DNA of 64,000 bases from Podospora pseudoanserina (Eukaryota; Ascomycota; Sordariomycetes; Sordariales; Podosporaceae), in assembly GCF_035222485.1 (NCBI RefSeq), contig NC_085925.1:248001-312000 (forward strand), in the 5' to 3' direction. Within the stretch, counting starts at the first letter, position 1. Each line of letters opens with the position of its first letter. The position numbers were made by a program, and so were the translations under genes. The notes under the pieces were generated by a model, which was given only the letters and a program-made list of their open reading frames with translations, did not search any database and was not told where the DNA came from. This document shows positions 1 through 10,785 of this stretch, piece after piece.

Positions 1-178
1 TCAGCGGGTTGTCCTTCAATGAGTACAGTTGATCGTAACTTGAACGATATATTTCATCTTGTGCTCCCCTCGCCCGATTGCCAGCGCCGAGGCGATCATT
101 GCGCATCTCTGTGCCAACAAAGCATGGGGCACCACAACGAGCAATCATCTACGGCTTTCTGTGTTCCCATGTCACAAG
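1..178 (+). promoter_or_regulatory. Upstream region of the Zn2Cys6 regulator gene
   Basis: Normal-composition sequence before the chosen ATG. An in-frame ATG at 59 would add 40 residues, but the shorter start at 179 puts the first zinc-cluster cysteine at residue 11, which is usual for this family. No specific binding site is recognised. Confidence 0.4.
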
Positions 179-3061
179 ATGCCTAGGCAACATCTCACCC
201 CAAACGCTTGTTTGGTATGCCGCAAAAAGAGAACCAAAGTAACAGAGCATCCCCTTCCCCATTTTCGAGGTCCCAACCACACCTCTCTCTGCCGACAATA
301 TCACTGACAAACTTCCATCAGTGTGATGGACAGATACCATGTCGCCGATGCAGGTCAAGGGGCGAGGAGTGCTCCTACGAGGATAAGAAATGGAGGACCA
401 AAGACCACCTGCGATCCGAAATTGAAAGGCTGAGGGCAGAGCAGCGGCAAGGCGAGGCTGTTATCCAAGCACTTGTTGACAACAAGCCGGACCAGTGGGA
501 AGTAATTCAGGACCGCATGCGCGCCGATGAATCCCCCGATGCCATTGCAGAATGGATTCGCTCACTGAGAGGTTTGCCGGATTCTTCACAGACTCACCGG
601 GGTCTATTTGGGAGTACGCCTGCTAGTGGGCTAAACAACTTTATACCCACACCCTTCCAGTCACAATTCAACCCAACGATGCCTGGAATAGGGAGTGTGC
701 CTACCGGCGGCTTCCCAGAAGCAGGATCGGATGTCCTTGATGCATTCACTACGAATAATGGGCCAGGCAACGTCGGAAACGGCGGTACCAACATATGTCA
801 CGTCACCAGCACCATGGAGGGAGCTTCTCGTCCAAGTTTTTCCGCTGACTTGGTCGCTCCTGGAGATCGTATATCATTGCAAAAACACGGGACCTTTGTT
901 TGCCCGTCCCTGTCGCCCACAGACAACTCCTCCCATACCATGAACCACCCACTGGACATGGCTGGACCCGCGGCTTGTCGTCTTGTTCCGAATCTAACCC
1001 CCTATGGGCCTCCTGTTCGGACCTGGACTACTGTTACATCCGACAAGCATCTTGTCCAGCGACTCCTTTCGAGATTCTTCTCGGGACTCTTTCCGTGCTT
1101 GTCATTGATATCTTACGCGCACTTCATTCATGATTTTGAAGAGGGCACTGCGCGGTACTGCTCAGAAGCGCTTGTGAATGCCATCCTCGGCACAGCATGT
1201 AGGCTCTTCAACGCAACATCTCAGCTCATTTCGAGGATCAGCTTCGGCGACGCCTTTGTGGGTGAGGCAAAGAGGCTGCTAACGGCTGAGGATAACCACG
1301 TGAATCTCCCAAGCATACAGGCTCTCGCCATCCTTGCTCTGGGGGAGATGAGCCAAGGGAACGATGAAGAGGCCGAAACCCTCCTCCGGGAGTCGGTAAG
1401 GGCCTCAGTTCATCTTGTCTTGGAAGCTCGTGATCTGGACGGGAAGGAAAACGAGGATTTCAGAGTAGTGCGAGCACTGGCATACTGTGGTGTATTTTCT
1501 CTCATGAGGTCTGTTACCCTTTGGGTCGGCTGTCATTTGGATCCCCTCTAACCTGAAGAAACTTAATATGCCAGGTTCCTTCGCCTCTTGACGGGAGATC
1601 TCGAGCCAAAAGTTGGGCCGTTGTTCATCCGACTTCAGCCTAATTCCCCGAGTCTTGACGAGGATACGCCCCAAACACGAGTGGAGCGAGGTTTGTTGTG
1701 CCCAATCCATTCTTCGCGGCTTCCAGGTTTTGCTGGCTAATGTGTTGCTGCTGTAGGCATCGCGCTCCAGACGCAGTTCTTTGCCGAGTTGCGGTTTTGT
1801 CCGCCATCATCGAGGTTTATCTTTGAGGTCATGGAGACAGCACACACCTTTCTGTCTTATAATTACTCTCGAGCCATGACCGCCAGTGATCTCGAGAGTG
1901 CATACGACAGATGTGTGTGCTCATATCGCCAGTTTCTAGAATCGTTAGCGCCAGCCTCCAGTCCCTCACAGGACACACTGCTCGCACAGTATGCCCTTAC
2001 TCTCCACCCCCGGGCTTTCGTTGCCGTTGTCGGCTTGAAGTATATACTAATCTCTGCTGGTCATGGCTTCTAGGATTTGGTACCATTTCTGCATGCTGAA
2101 TTTGATGCGGCCCTTTGTCTCGAACTCGAATAACCTCGTGGATGGCACCACCCCGAAACTGTCTGGTGGTGCCAGGCCCAGTGTCCTATGTCACCGAGCT
2201 TCAGAAGCCATCATTTCACTCACTGGCACTTACCAAGCCCGGAACTTCATTGCATATCTGCCACCCTTGTTACCGTATATGGTCTTCACTGCCGTCCTGT
2301 TTGAACTCACGTTGACGGCCAGCCCGGTTTTGTGTCAGCAAGGCCTCACCGATTCTCCGTCAAGTTTGTCTCCGCTTACTGGATATCAGTCACCCAAACA
2401 GGCCGCCTCCAAGCCAGGGACCCGTTGGTCTCAACTGCCTCAGGCATCAGCTCCGCGTCCAGGATTTTGTTCGTCCGACTCTGAGCCCGTATCCCCAGCG
2501 TCTACCAGACAGGCCAACCAAACTACCCACCGCCGGGCGTCCGGTGTCTCGACTATCTCCACCGGATTTTCAAGTAGCGAACAGAGCAGGCGACCGAGTG
2601 GCTGTAGTTTTCTTTCTGGCACGCCACCTGACCAGGACGAGATATCGACATCGGATACAGAGTCAGACCTATTCCCCGTGTTTTCGTCGCAGCCTTCGGA
2701 TCTTGTTACCGTCGGCTCACTGCAGTTAGCATCCATGAGCGCCCGCCATCTTGGTGCCGCTGAGGTTTCCCGCCTACTCCGGGGGTTGGGGAACATTCGA
2801 GATGTCGCCGAAGTCAGGCTCAACCTAGCTGCACTCACCGCTTCACTGCCATTTCCAGCTGTTGAATTCGGAACTTCTATCCTACTTACCGGCCTTGGAC
2901 TTCAGAAGGTCCCGGTTGCCAGCGTGGTCCCGGGCGCTTCGACATTTTGTGGAGGGTTGAGTCCTATGTCGGTCCCAAAAGTCGAGTCTACTAAATCACC
3001 CACCGGTGACCTGTCTTCAGCCCAACTACCTACATCTCTGCAACAGGCACCTGGGCCATGA
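179..3061 (+). CDS. Zn(II)2Cys6 fungal transcription factor, five exons
   Basis: Predicted exons are 179-238, 322-1508, 1575-1690, 1757-1988 and 2074-3061. They total 2583 nt in one continuous frame, 860 aa. The introns are 83, 66, 66 and 85 bp, with CTAAC/ACTAATC-like branch sites and YAG acceptors. The zinc cluster is split by intron 1: joined, it gives cysteines at residues 11, 14, 21, 27, 30 and 37 (C-x2-C-x6-C-x5-C-x2-C-x6-C), a perfect GAL4-type binuclear cluster. A charged linker at about 41-65 ([12 protein letters not shown]) probably forms the dimerisation coiled coil. A middle region with [17 protein letters not shown] and a later LMRPF match the fungal-specific transcription factor domain of the Nit4/NirA/XlnR class. 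The last 250 or so residues are Ser/Pro/Thr-rich, as in activation regions. The protein should be nuclear; its targets cannot be told from sequence. The splice at 1989 was preferred to a 34-bp alternative because it restores the family spacing before LMRPF. Confidence 0.88.
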
Positions 3062-3344
3062 TCTGGGGATATGCCATGCGCAGTGGTGACCGGTAACAAG
3101 TATGGATGGCGTCAACATAGCATGTAGAGGGCTGGCCCCTATTTTCAATCAAGTCTTTCATTTTGGCGGAGTCTTTTTGTTGTTTCCCCTGCTTGCTACA
3201 TGTTCCTATATTTGACCAGCATGACACCACCACGTTACCAGAATCTTTATAATAGATATCAAGAGCTGCGCTGATTATGCGTGTCTCTTTTCCCGCCGCT
3301 CGCGGTGATTGCTGGAAATGAACAAATTTGCTGATGTGTGTGTA
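3062..3344. other. Tail-to-tail intergenic region
   Basis: A 283-bp gap between the stop codons of two convergent genes. It presumably holds both 3' UTRs. No RNA gene or repeat is visible. Confidence 0.5.
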
Positions 3345-4588
3345 TCAAAGCTCGTCATGTCCTGATTCATGTTGCTCCTTGCCAGGGCTTCTGTTTTCGG
3401 GTTGCAATTTGCCGCTGCTGATGTCGATCAGATGTCTCTCGACATCATCTGCCATGAGTTTGACACTCCCTGGAAGAGGATACAAAGCACCATCTGCGGA
3501 ATTTTCGAGTACCAATGCCGTTGTCGAGTCTGTTGCTCCTCCGCTCCCACCCAATAAATCAGAATATTCATTCAAGTCCCTGATAATAAACTTCAATTTG
3601 CCAGAGTATTTCTTCGCCAAGGGCCGTATTTCCGCCCTGTACGCCTCCTTTTCTGCCTCTGTGCTGGCAAAATAGTGGAGAACGCTTTGCCCTGTCTGTG
3701 GGCATGTGGCCTTCTGGTGAGTCTAGTCGTTCTGTGACTTGAATTCTGGCAAGGATGCTTACCGAGATGTATTCGGCCTTGTTGATTATGGTCAGTTCGG
3801 GGATGAGGGGCTCCGCACACAAAACGACAAAGTCCTCCAGGGCCTGAGTGGTCTGGGTATCGGTAGCCACATGCTTCACATCGTCGAGATTGTTGTAGCA
3901 GATGACGGCGGTGGAACGACTCTCTGTAACAGATGGACCTACCAGAAAGGTGAACCGATCCCTATACCTGGCTGCCAGGGCAGTGAAGCGGTCATAAATA
4001 TTCCAGGTGTCAGACTGGGCAAGAGGGTGCATGACTATGACAACGTCATCCAACAGGATAAAATGCTCTAGCAGTTGAGCGTCGGCCTCGAGGAAGAAAG
4101 GGCGGATGACACGATTCCGAAACATGGCTAGTCTGGTGGATGAACAGAATTAGAAATGAACATGAACGGGGAAGGGTCTAAACTGTACTCTCTAGCTTTG
4201 TGTTCACCTCTGTACTGATCTATTCTGCCATCCCGGTGATATATTCTGATGGTTGGGTACGAAAGTATGTTGAGTTGCTGACAGAATTCTCTGTGTATGG
4301 CACAATCGAAGCTAACAATGTTATCGTCATCCTTTTCAGTTTCCTGGAGGGTAAGCCATTGTTCTTCGAGATCTTGACTAGCCTTCCTATCGTAGTCCAC
4401 TGGACATCAGCACAGCAATTTGAACAGATCCAGAGTACTAGTTAGCTAACTTACTGCGAAGGCTACATGGGGACGAAGTGTCAGTGGGCTTGCATAGGTG
4501 GACTTGCATTCAGGTGTTTTGGCGGGGGAAAGAGAAAGGCGATGCACTTACGAGAATAACTGAGAGAGAAAATCAGCACATCGAACAT
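3345..4588 (-). CDS. Protein disulfide isomerase-like ER protein with C-terminal HDEL
   Basis: Exons on the - strand are 4588-4552, 4502-4455, 4399-4189, 4132-3763 and 3713-3345, 1035 nt in frame, 344 aa. The introns are 49, 55, 56 and 49 bp with GT-AG ends. The last three exons are secure: their joins keep frame and rebuild PDI-like text. A first thioredoxin fold (about 1-100) has the cis-proline loop SYPTIRIY and QYRGEHKAREL. A second fold (b type) contains VIRPFFLEADAQLLEHF. A third (b' type) contains YFASTEAEKEAYRAEIRPLA and AKKYSGKLKFI. The end is HDEL, the fungal ER retrieval signal. No WCxxC active site is seen; the equivalent stretch reads DTSSPCSLRM, so it may be a non-catalytic chaperone-like family member. 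It lacks the second catalytic domain of full PDI. The first exon and the signal peptide are uncertain; a longer 5' end is possible. It converges on the transcription factor gene and backs onto the A+T-rich block. Confidence 0.72.
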
Positions 4589-5269
4589 ACACACTGGGGC
4601 TGCAATAGTGACTCACATGCGGCCAGTGTATATGCACTGGAGTCCAATACTTCTCTCAATCGCCTCTCTTCAATATGTCTCCATGCTGCAGAAGATCTTC
4701 CGAGGATCAATGATACTGCGAATGAACAATATAGGCTCTTCATCTTGTCCGAGGCATGCGCCGGTGTTCACCAGGATACAATTCCACAGATAATCTACCG
4801 AATACATTATCCCTATATAAAGGTCGAAGAGAGCATCGAAACAAAAAGGACAGGTTACCGCGAAGGCACTGCAGTAACTAGGATTTAGCCGGTTTAACAC
4901 AGGGAGCAGAATAACCGGACAAATTAAACGATTGAAGTAATGACATTTAATTAATATAGAGGACATTCGAGCTATATATTATATTTTCAACACAGATATA
5001 TAGCGCGATATATAGCCCAGTGTTATATATGTCCTCTTATATGTAATTTAGTAACTTATTAAGTAAACTAGCTATATAAATAATAATTTTTTTATAACTA
5101 ATAGGTTTTTTTTTCTTTTTTTAAATCCTTTCTATAACTTTATTATATTAACCTTAACTTTATATTAATTCTATAAAGTACATAAAGTCAATATTTAATA
5201 CATGAAGTAATAATGAAAGCCAAAAAAAAAATAATAAAATAAAAAGGCTTTTTATTTTCTGTTGAAATA
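4589..5269. other. Transition from gene-rich to A+T-rich DNA
   Basis: Normal composition persists to about 4.93 kb, then falls sharply to long A/T runs. It probably carries the promoter of the PDI-like gene. A - strand open frame at 4670-4966 contains hydrophobic text but cannot be spliced convincingly to the gene. Confidence 0.4.
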
Positions 5270-5835
5270 GGTGCTATTGAGGCCTGCAAATATAGGCTCA
5301 AATAGCTATCGGCGCAGTACACTGAGAGCGAAGAAGACTTTGACTGCAGCATTCGACAGTTGCCGTGGCACTGAAGGAAGGAGGATTACAGGGCGGCGCC
5401 CTGTAATATATAAAAAGAGAATCACTGTAACATAGGCTTGTGAGGCACTGATGAGTGTGGTGAACCAGTATATTGATTGAACCTTGTAGACTAAAAAATA
5501 CCACAGTGGATAGGGTGTGAGGCAGAGGTCTTATAGGCCATCGGCCCTTTACTTGCTCCCCGAGGGTGACTCCGTTCCCGGGTCTGAACGCGCGTTTCCC
5601 GGGCCCGAACGCCCGCTAAATGCGCTAACCAAATATAAGGTTAGGGGCCACGTTACAGGCCACGTTGCCGCTACCGTTTGACCACTGCAGGGCAGCGGCC
5701 TTAGCGCTCGGCTTTCCGGGACCTCGGATTGCTTCCGGGGGCCGAGCTTCCGTTCCGGTAACCGTAGTCCCTAAACACTGCTGATCCAAGCTATTGTATT
5801 GCCTCTGAGGCCCTGTAATATACAGGGCTCAGATA
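5270..5835. mobile_element. GC-rich island bounded by hairpins, possible MITE
   Basis: A roughly 0.57-kb GC-rich island inside A+T-rich DNA with no long open frame. Similar imperfect hairpins lie near both ends: GAGGCC...GGCTC around 5279-5300 and GAGGCCCTG...CAGGGCTC at 5804-5831. An inner palindrome at 5385-5407 has 10-nt arms (ATTACAGGGC). TACAGGGC at 5388 and GCCCTGTA at 5810 form an inverted pair, which with TA at the ends would suit a Tc1/mariner-type MITE. The assignment is inference; it could also be a non-RIPed relic of another repeat. Confidence 0.4.
5575..5615. repeat. Two-unit tandem repeat, 20 bp
   Basis: TTCCCGGGTCTGAACGCGCG at 5575-5594 is followed after one base by TTCCCGGGCCCGAACGCCCG at 5596-5615. 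The units differ at three positions, two of them transitions. Confidence 0.75.
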
Positions 5836-8800
5836 CACTGTAAAATCCACAAACAAAAGCTGTATTTTAACATTTTCTTTTATATTTTTCATTCTTTTTT
5901 ATTAATAACAATTTATAAAAATAATTATGATAATATAGAATGAGCATCCTTTATCAAATTAAACTAGTTTAAACTTCTAAATTTATACTTTTAATTATCA
6001 ATTACATAATAAGTGGATCCTCTTTTAGAAATGTGAGTTTAACTACATTTAGTTATTATTATATATACTTAGTAATTTTAATATTTTTACATGGAGTTTA
6101 AAATAAATTTAAAATTTCTATTCTATTTGTATCTACTAATATAAATACTTTTGTTTTCGTTAATTCAATGTTTAAGTAATATATTAAACTTATATTTATG
6201 AAGAAATTTTTTGGGAATTTTATATTGAAATCTGCTTTTTCTGCTTTTACATTTACTAAATTAAGCTTTTCTCATTAAATCAAATTATGGAGACATTTAT
6301 TGAATTGAGATTTTTCTTTTGAATGTAGGAAAATAAATAAATGATTAGAGTGACTAGATAGGTTTTTCTATCAAAGAATGAATCTAATTTTTAGGTTAAT
6401 TGACTAATTTCGTTAATAAAATTAAAATTTAATTATTACTATTTGTAGTTATAATAAATGCGTTCTAATGAGTAATATTTATAATAAAATTCATAATCTA
6501 CTTTATGATTGATGTCAAACTTAACAAAGTAAAAATACGCATTCTTTTATAAAAACAATTAATACATTGAATAGTGTGGATTATGAACTGCATTATATAA
6601 TAAGATATTAGTAGAGTTAGAAGAAAATCACTAGGCTTTTATTATAATTTATTATCAAAATTTCTATAAGATACTTTCAAATATTTTAAAAGAGAAGATA
6701 TTACTATTCACTCTTTATGTTTTATTTTTGTATTCCCTTGTAAATAATATATTACTGATATTATGATTTTAATGTTTAAAATATCCTATATTTTTTTACT
6801 ATGGTATAGATACAAATTTTTCATTTAATCTGTAATAAGATTTGGTAGTATCGACTAAGTACCTTCTAATAAATATTTTATGAAAATTCGGCCTCTCTAT
6901 TTATAAAGACCTAATTAATTAGGTTTTTATAGGTAAGGGGTTTTTATATAAGGCAAGGGTTTTTTTAGATTTATAGATATATCCATATATTAGCCCTGTA
7001 AGTATTTTGTTAGTAACTTTTAGTGGTAAATTAACAATATCTCTACTTACTATTTTTATATCACCTTAGTATTTTTCTTTCTTTTATATGCAATTAAACT
7101 ACTTCATAAACTTTTTATATTCTAGTTAATACATAATTTTTTTCTATTATCTGTAATAAATAATGATTTAGGAAAAGAAATAGGAAGGTACCAGGGTATA
7201 ATATTAAAGAAGGAAATAGTAACTTACTAACTATTAAAGCAACAAATAGACACTAATACGAATGAGCTTAAATAACTTTAAATAGCAGTATTGTAGGCCT
7301 TCAATAAATTTATATATAAAACAAGTTTTTCCTATGCAATACTACACTAAATAATAGATTAAACTATTCAATTACATTGATATAATATTACTCTCTATTA
7401 AATACTAAAAAAAGTTCATCCTTGACTGTAAAACTACGTTTAAAACTAATTTTGTTTCTATCATACTATAAAACTGAAAAGCTGTATTACCCTAATCTTA
7501 TAAAAGGTTATTTATTAATAGTTACTAAGTAAGTATTTATAGTTCAAATAGACTTTGGTCTTTTGTCTTTAAAAAAATTTAAATTTAATAATAAAATAGA
7601 AGGTATACCTTTAAAAAGCTTATAAGGACTTTAAAATTAGTAAAAGGTTTGTTGATACTGTGATATAACTCAAAATTTGTAAGAAAATGGACTAGTTAGT
7701 GAAGTATAGAATTTATACTTCTAATTAGAGTAAAAAGGAAATGTGTAAGACCAAAAAATATAGGATTAGCAGGAAACAGTATTGATAATTAATGGTTAGA
7801 TGTAAACAAAACATTTAAAAGAATTACTAAATAAGTATTCTATAACCCTAGACTTTTTTACTTTGACCTCTATAAAAAGGTCCTCTACTCTTAGGGGCCT
7901 AGTTAGTTAAATTTCTATAAGTAAAGCCATGAATGATAATTTTAATTTAAACTCTCAACTATTTTGGTTTTTTATTTAAAAAGATATAAATTTAGTCTAT
8001 AAGGTAAAGCTAACTATTATAAAGGTAATTTATATTTATTGTGTTTTTTAATGTCTATGCTTGGGTGATAATATGAAGAGATTATAAAGTAAAGAGTTAA
8101 ATAATAGAGACTAATTTATTACTTTTATTACTATTATTTTAAAATATAAGAGATAAATCCCTATTAATTAGTTTTCTTTTAATCTTCATTTAATAGATTA
8201 TTATATCTTTTCATAATTAGTGTGATAATTTATTATATTTCGTTTTTAATAGAGAAAAAAATGGATTTTTTACTGTTTTCTTAAAGGTACTAAAAAGTAT
8301 TACATTTAATGAGAATCTGATAAACGTTCTATTTCTAAATTTTGGGTTTTATTTTACTACAATAAATAGAGCTAATAATAAAGTATTACATTTGATATAT
8401 TTATAGTTTCTTATAGTTGTTTCAAATTTATTAATAGGCAATATATATGTAAGTAATAGAAGCCAGTGATATATAGTATAAGTAAAATACGTGAATTCAA
8501 TTAGGAGAGCGAAATCCCAAAAGAAAAGTCTGCATTGTATAAAAGGCAAGTAATCCAGCTTATCATTCGATATACTACCCGTTGCTGAAACACTATTAAA
8601 ACCTATTAATCCCTAACTATACTTTTTAAAATATTAACCTAATATTATCTTCTTTCATATATACTCCCTTATATATAAAAAGAAGAAACCATCTTAACTC
8701 TCTATATTACTAGCCTATACAATTAAAATTTTCATATTTTATTATTGTTTGATATTATCAGATTAATTATATATTATTTACTAATTACTATACTTTAAAA

Positions 8801-9059
8801 ATTAGTAACAGTCAAAATATTAAAAGTCTGTTGACTCTATCTATATTTCTTTTCATATATATTGATATGATAAATCTTGTTAAATTTTGAGTTTAATTGT
8901 TAATAACTGAGTAGTAAGTTAATAAGGGTCGTAAAGGAATTTCTAAGCGTTGCGATAGTCCTTTTTATAAAATTAAGCCTTTTATTAACTCCAAAGTTTT
9001 TAGGCTCTCTATTAAAATAAAGTGCGTTATTTCTATAAAACGGTATATAGCTATAATAA
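5836..9059. other. A+T-rich stretch without recognisable genes
   Basis: Long A/T-dominated sequence with frequent stops in all frames. No LTR or pol text is recognised. Two copies of a palindromic motif occur at about 6885-6935 and 7865-7925 (see findings). Short open frames here look like chance. Confidence 0.5.
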
Positions 9060-10437
9060 TATATTTAAGCTCCTTCTCCTTCACCACGTACGGCGGTAGT
9101 AGCGTTACGTAATATACCGAAGGATTTCTTTACGGTCTTAATAATAGCGGGATGGGCTTCAAAAACCAGTTAATACTTTTTCTATTAGCTTCGTTTTATT
9201 ATATAACATGTAGATTTTATAGTAAGCCTTAATTATTATTATTACACCATTTTAATAGGATTTTCTATTTATTATATCTATTATTTTAATTTTACCACGG
9301 TATTTACCCGGGACCGAGGTATAGGCGTAGGAAATAAGTTATAGGTATAGCTTACTATTGTCGGGGTTAATAAGAAGCCTATCGCCGTAATATATCTTAT
9401 CGGTAATTACTTTATAGGCTATAAACGAGATCTTTAACCTTTTTCTCCTTTTGAGGAGCTACTTTATAGGTTATTCCTTTATCCTTATGTCGCTTAATAC
9501 TATAGTTACGTTTTAGAAAAATAATAACGATTAGTAACTCGTATTAATTAAGTTATCAATATAAATGATTAAGTTAAACTCGTAAATCCGAAAGTCCTAT
9601 AAATATTTTTTCTCCCCCTTTAATAATAAGAAAGTAATTGAATGGAAAGCTGCCTGGTTAACTATCAAACGGTTATAATTCCTTGATTTGATATTATTAA
9701 CTCCGTTTAATATATTCTTTAATTTTTTATTGAAAGCGTTAAGCTTTATATTCGCTACGCTTAGCCTATATATAATCCTAAAGTGAAACCTTAAACGTAA
9801 CTCCGACTATTTTCTTTATCTTAATAATAATTAATTTATAATAATGAACGTTTATAGATTTTTGATAATCTGTAATATTATTTTAATTTATTTTTTTATT
9901 TTTTCAAGTTCAAAACGTTACTTTTTGCATACTTCAATAATCGTGAAGAATTCCTTACTATAAATCTTATAATTATATTCTTCTATAATATATTTTAAAG
10001 AAAGGTAAACGACCGAATATAATTACTTACTATTATCTATTTATAAAAGTATATCATTATTATTTAGTCCGAAGCGTTTACTTCTATTACCGTTGGTTTA
10101 TTTTATGTATGAACTTTTAAAACTGGGGTAGTAAAAAACGTCCTTTTCAATACTTTGAACCTACTTTTTATAAACGCTTTATTAATCAAACGTGCTATCC
10201 TTCTGAATAAGGTTATAAAGTCCTTTGGCTATTTCGGAGAAATTATAAGTAAACCGCCGGTAGAAATTAACGAACTCGAGAAAGTATTGTAATTACTTTT
10301 TTATTTTGAAAGGTAACTATATTTTAATAGCTTCGACTTCCTTTAAATTTATCTTTATCCCTTCGGGCATAATAGTTAATCCTAAATACTTTATTTTAAT
10401 AATATTAAATTCGTATTTATCGATATTAACTTGTAGG
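9060..10437 (-). mobile_element. Element X: gypsy integrase/RT remnant
   Basis: The - strand carries degenerate pol text. Next to 10437 the reading is LQVNIDKYEF, KYLGLTIMPEGI and FVNFYRRF, the thumb and connection region of a Ty3/gypsy reverse transcriptase running into RNase H. Further left (about 9.3-9.5 kb) DNSKLYL and the tract after it resemble the integrase zinc-binding region. Stops replace Q and W codons, as RIP would do. The text differs from the main family in this window, so X is another gypsy lineage. It ends abruptly where an LTR begins at 10438. Confidence 0.7.
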
Positions 10438-10785
10438 TGTGACGAACCCCTGTACAGAACTTCTGAAAGGGATACGGGTTGAGGGCAACTTCTGACAATT
10501 GGTTCGGTGCAGCTAAACAGTGCACAATAAGATATCTCAAATGTAAACACAAGATACCGTAAATGCAAGCTGTGATTACATACTGCGGAACTGTCTATCC
10601 ACACTAGCTAGTTCCTCCGTATATATAGACCTGGTAGTCTCCTAGTTCATTGATTCTCGTCAATAATCCCGCGCTAGATCATTGCCCCTTAGCAATAATC
10701 CTACAAGCGAGGCTACTCCCGTCCTGATTAGTTCTACTAGCGATTTGCTGTGCGTGTTGCGCCCCGCACACAGTCTGACCTATTC
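10438..10785 (-). repeat. LTR of element B (left, 3' side), lightly mutated
   Basis: Begins TGTGACGAACCCC and contains CTCCGTATATATAGACC (TATA region) and CCGCACACAGTCTGACC, all shared with the other LTRs here. The last 30 or so bases of the LTR are missing; unrelated sequence follows from about 10785. Mutation is light compared with its neighbours. Confidence 0.85.

Noticed and set aside
2040-2073. A 34-bp intron with GTATAT donor in the transcription factor gene
   Set aside because: Too short for an ascomycete intron; the 85-bp alternative at 1989-2073 has a better donor and restores family spacing.
8349-8549. 66-codon - strand open frame in A+T-rich DNA
   Set aside because: Hydrophobic, low-complexity text with no motif; expected by chance in such composition.
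10317-10604. 95-codon - strand open frame
   Set aside because: Only the part left of 10438 is RT text; the rest runs through the inserted LTR, so it is a fusion by chance.
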